NCBI RefSeq assembly: GCF_008087085.1
Contig: NZ_VIYJ01000001.1
Span: 434,001 to 498,000, forward strand
DNA length: 64,000 nucleotides
Direction: 5' to 3'
Source of the DNA: Nocardioides rubriscoriae
Lineage (GTDB): Bacteria; Actinomycetota; Actinomycetes; Propionibacteriales; Nocardioidaceae
This document shows positions 62,119-64,000 of the stretch, one piece after another. The position numbers were made by a program, and so were the translations under genes. The notes under the pieces were generated by a model. That model did not search any database and was not told where the DNA came from. It saw only the letters and a program-made list of their open reading frames with translations. How positions within the stretch are numbered: position 1 is the stretch's first letter; every line of letters starts with the position of its first letter.

Positions 62119-63581
62119 TGAGTGCCGTCGCGACCACCCGACCACTGCGGGTCGTGATCATCGACGACACCCCCGACCTGCGCGAGCTGCTGCGGATCGC
62201 GCTGACCCGCGGCGGCTTCGACGTCGTGGGCGAGGCCGGCGACGGGTCCAAGGGCATCGACGTCGTCCGCCTGCACCGACCCGACGTGGTCCTGCTCGAC
62301 CTCGCGATGCCGGTCATGGACGGACTCGAGGCGCTGCCCTCGATCCGCCGGCTGTGCCCGGCCGCCAAGATCGTGGTGCTCTCGGGCTTCGGGGCCCAGC
62401 AGATGTCGGCGCGCGCCGTCGCCGCCGGCGCCGACGGCTACGTCCAGAAGGGCGCCCCCCTCAACACGATCCTCGACTACGTCCGCGACATGTCGGCCGG
62501 CGGCCGCCGCCCGAGCCGCGGGCTGTCGGTCGTGCCCGTCGCCGACCCCGCCACGGCGACCCCGAGCGCCGACCAGGTCGACCAGCCCGAGGCCCGGGTC
62601 GCCGCACCGGCCGCCGCCGCCGGACCGGCCGTCGGGCCCGGCAACGTGTCGGCGTGGGAGGCGCTGCGGATGGCGCCGTACGGCGTGGTCGAGCTCGCCG
62701 ACGAGCCGTTGTTCCGTGTCATCCACGCCAACCCGGTGGGCGCGCGCCTGCTCGGCACCGACAAGTCCGGCACCCCCCTGGCGACCGTCGCCCCCGACCT
62801 GGCCTCGCTGGTGTCCTACCACCGCCTCGACGCCGACGCGACGTTCGAGACCCAGGTCGAGGGTGGCCGGGTCAAGGTCGCGCTGCGGCGTACGGGCTGG
62901 TCGATCATGGTCTTCCTCGACTCGACCGCCGAGGACGTCGGCCTGCTGCGGCGCGCCATCGCGACCACCGCCCACGAGGTGCGTGGTCCCGTCGCCGTGC
63001 TCTGCGGCATCGCCGAGACCCTCGCCTGGGACGGCGACCAGATGGCGCTCGAGCAGACCCGGCGCCTCATGGAGTCCGTCGCGCGCCAGGCCAGGATCCT
63101 CGACCGCATCACCGCCGACCTGCTCACCGCCGCGCAGATCCAGCGCGGCACCCTGCGCATCGACTTCCAGGTCGTCGAGCCCCGCACCCTGATCCTCGGC
63201 GCCATCGAGGGCCGGTGGGACGTCGAGGTCGCCATCGACGACGAGCGCTCGGTGCGCGCCGACCCGTTGCGCCTGGAGCAGATGCTCACCAACCTGCTGA
63301 GCAACGCGCACAAGTACGGCGCCGCGCCGTACGTCGTCCGCGTGCGCGCCGAGGGCGCCTACGTCGCCATCGAGGTCATCGACCACGGCGAGGGCGTGCC
63401 CCTGGAGTTCCGTGACGACCTGTTCCACGAGTTCGCCCGTGCCCACGGCGCCGTCGCCACCGGCACCGGCCTCGGGCTCTACGTCGTCAAGACCCTCGCC
63501 AAGGCCCAGAACGGCGCCATCTCCTACGCCCCCGGCCCCCACGGCGGCTCGGTCTTCACGATCAAGCTGCTGGCCTGCTGA
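62118..63581 (+). CDS. response regulator-histidine kinase hybrid (REC-PAS-HisKA-HATPase)
   Basis: 487 residues from ATG 62118 (GGAGA 7 nt upstream; GTG 62115 also possible). Receiver domain first: VVIIDDTPDLREL, phospho-Asp in VLLDLAMPVMDG, and YVQKGAP Lys. After a Pro/Ala linker a PAS-like domain (ALRMAPYGVVELADEPLFRVIHANPVGARLLG), then HisKA with TAHEVRGPVAV and HATPase with MLTNLLSNAHKYG, IDHGEGVP and GTGLGLYVVKTLAKAQ. N-terminal REC on a kinase is the reverse of common hybrids. Third gene of the overlapping operon. Confidence 0.85.
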   Translation: MSAVATTRPLRVVIIDDTPDLRELLRIALTRGGFDVVGEAGDGSKGIDVVRLHRPDVVLLDLAMPVMDGLEALPSIRRLCPAAKIVVLSGFGAQQMSARAVAAGADGYVQKGAPLNTILDYVRDMSAGGRRPSRGLSVVPVADPATATPSADQVDQPEARVAAPAAAAGPAVGPGNVSAWEALRMAPYGVVELADEPLFRVIHANPVGARLLGTDKSGTPLATVAPDLASLVSYHRLDADATFETQVEGGRVKVALRRTGWSIMVFLDSTAEDVGLLRRAIATTAHEVRGPVAVLCGIAETLAWDGDQMALEQTRRLMESVARQARILDRITADLLTAAQIQRGTLRIDFQVVEPRTLILGAIEGRWDVEVAIDDERSVRADPLRLEQMLTNLLSNAHKYGAAPYVVRVRAEGAYVAIEVIDHGEGVPLEFRDDLFHEFARAHGAVATGTGLGLYVVKTLAKAQNGAISYAPGPHGGSVFTIKLLAC

Positions 63582-63612
63582 CGTCGACCGGCTCGGGCCC
63601 GCCGTCACCCCC

Positions 63613-63618
63613 TAGGCT
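63613..63618 (+). promoter_or_regulatory. putative leaderless -10 hexamer (HAD gene)
   Basis: TAGGCT ends 7 nt before the ATG at 63626. Confidence 0.5.
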
Positions 63619-63625
63619 CCTGGTC

Positions 63626-64000
63626 ATGACCGTCGACTGGACGACGTACCGGGCCGTGCTCTTCGACCTCGACGGGGTGATCACGCCGACCGCGGAGGTC
63701 CACATGCGGGCGTGGTCGTCGATGTTCAACACCTTCCTGGCCACACGGGAGGGCCAGCAGCCCTATACCGACGACGACTACTTCGAGCACGTCGACGGCA
63801 AGCCCCGCTACGACGGCGTGCGCGACTTCCTCGCGTCGCGCGGGATCGAGCTCGCCGACGGCAGCCCCGACGACCCGGCCGACCAGGCCGCGGGCCAGGA
63901 GACGGTGTGCGGCCTGGGCAACCGCAAGAACGACGCGTTCGGCGAGGTGCTGCGTCGAGACGGGGTCGAGGCCTACCCCGGCTCGCGCCGGCTGCTCGAC
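63626..64000 (+). CDS. HAD-superfamily phosphatase, beta-phosphoglucomutase type (5' part)
   Basis: 125 residues visible, cut by the right edge. AVLFDLDGVITPTAEVHMRAW carries the DxD nucleophile motif. GKPRYDGVRDFLASRGIELADG and VCGLGNRKNDAFGEVL are typical of HAD proteins found next to trehalose or disaccharide phosphorylase genes (GH65), which could lie just outside the window. Likely acts on a sugar phosphate. Confidence 0.88.
   Translation, partial: MTVDWTTYRAVLFDLDGVITPTAEVHMRAWSSMFNTFLATREGQQPYTDDDYFEHVDGKPRYDGVRDFLASRGIELADGSPDDPADQAAGQETVCGLGNRKNDAFGEVLRRDGVEAYPGSRRLLD

Overview
The window is very GC-rich (roughly 70-75% by eye), with almost exclusively G/C third codon positions and frequent GTG starts. 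Many genes have a TANNNT -10 hexamer only 6-8 nt before the start codon, the signature of leaderless mRNAs. Gene families (DUF1906/PG-binding hydrolase, DUF3151, DUF3817, SCO6745-like, MMPL, PurS/PurQ/small PurL, HspR-type HAIR site before clpB) point to a Gram-positive high-GC actinobacterium, most likely Nocardioidaceae (Nocardioides-like). No rRNA, tRNA, CRISPR array, phage or transposase was seen.

Layout. 1-4339 (minus): four genes chained by 4-bp GTGA overlaps: an OleA/FabH-like condensing enzyme, a family-2 glycosyltransferase, an OleC-like AMP-forming ligase, and a YihY-like membrane domain fused to a second GT2 that runs off the left edge. I read this as a lipid condensation, activation, glycosylation and possibly export locus of unknown product. 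4384-9509: an ArsR-type repressor divergent from an MFS exporter with a three-repeat operator, an SCO6745-like protein, a degenerate SDR, a Nei/Fpg glycosylase, a 52-bp tandem palindromic repeat and a membrane protein. 9528-16537: hydrolase lipoprotein, purL, pepC, and a TetR/DHA2 exporter pair with paired operators. 16704-24752: secreted phosphodiesterase, secreted DUF1906 hydrolase, methyltransferase, M16-like membrane peptidase, YciI, purS-purQ-DUF3817, stress protein. 24762-36019: fatty acyl-CoA ligase, MMPL transporter with divergent MarR, SRPBCC, purC, small M15-like secreted protein, HIT protein, a pseudogene remnant, purB, Uma2, purD. 36131-40498: a receptor Ser/Thr kinase with FG-GAP ectodomain and a paralogous pseudokinase split by a frameshift at a C7 tract. 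40529-48841: purA, diacylglycerol kinase, lysS, an AbiEi-like gene bracketed by two 72-74 bp palindromic elements, DUF3151, DHA2 exporter, class II aldolase. 48882-53521: DUF2867, septum-formation-like secreted protein, TrmH-type methylase, DedA, pyrE, aminotransferase. 53587-63581: hybrid histidine kinase with response regulator, a membrane protein, clpB with its HAIR site, and a three-gene overlapping sensory operon. 63626 to the right edge: 5' part of an HAD phosphatase of the beta-phosphoglucomutase type.

The window is mostly core chromosome: de novo purine synthesis genes (purL, purSQ, purC, purB, purD, purA) are dispersed over about 31 kb together with pyrE, lysS, fba and clpB. Accessory-looking islands are the 1-4339 lipid locus, the kinase/pseudokinase pair, and the gene between the twin palindromes at 44394-45720.
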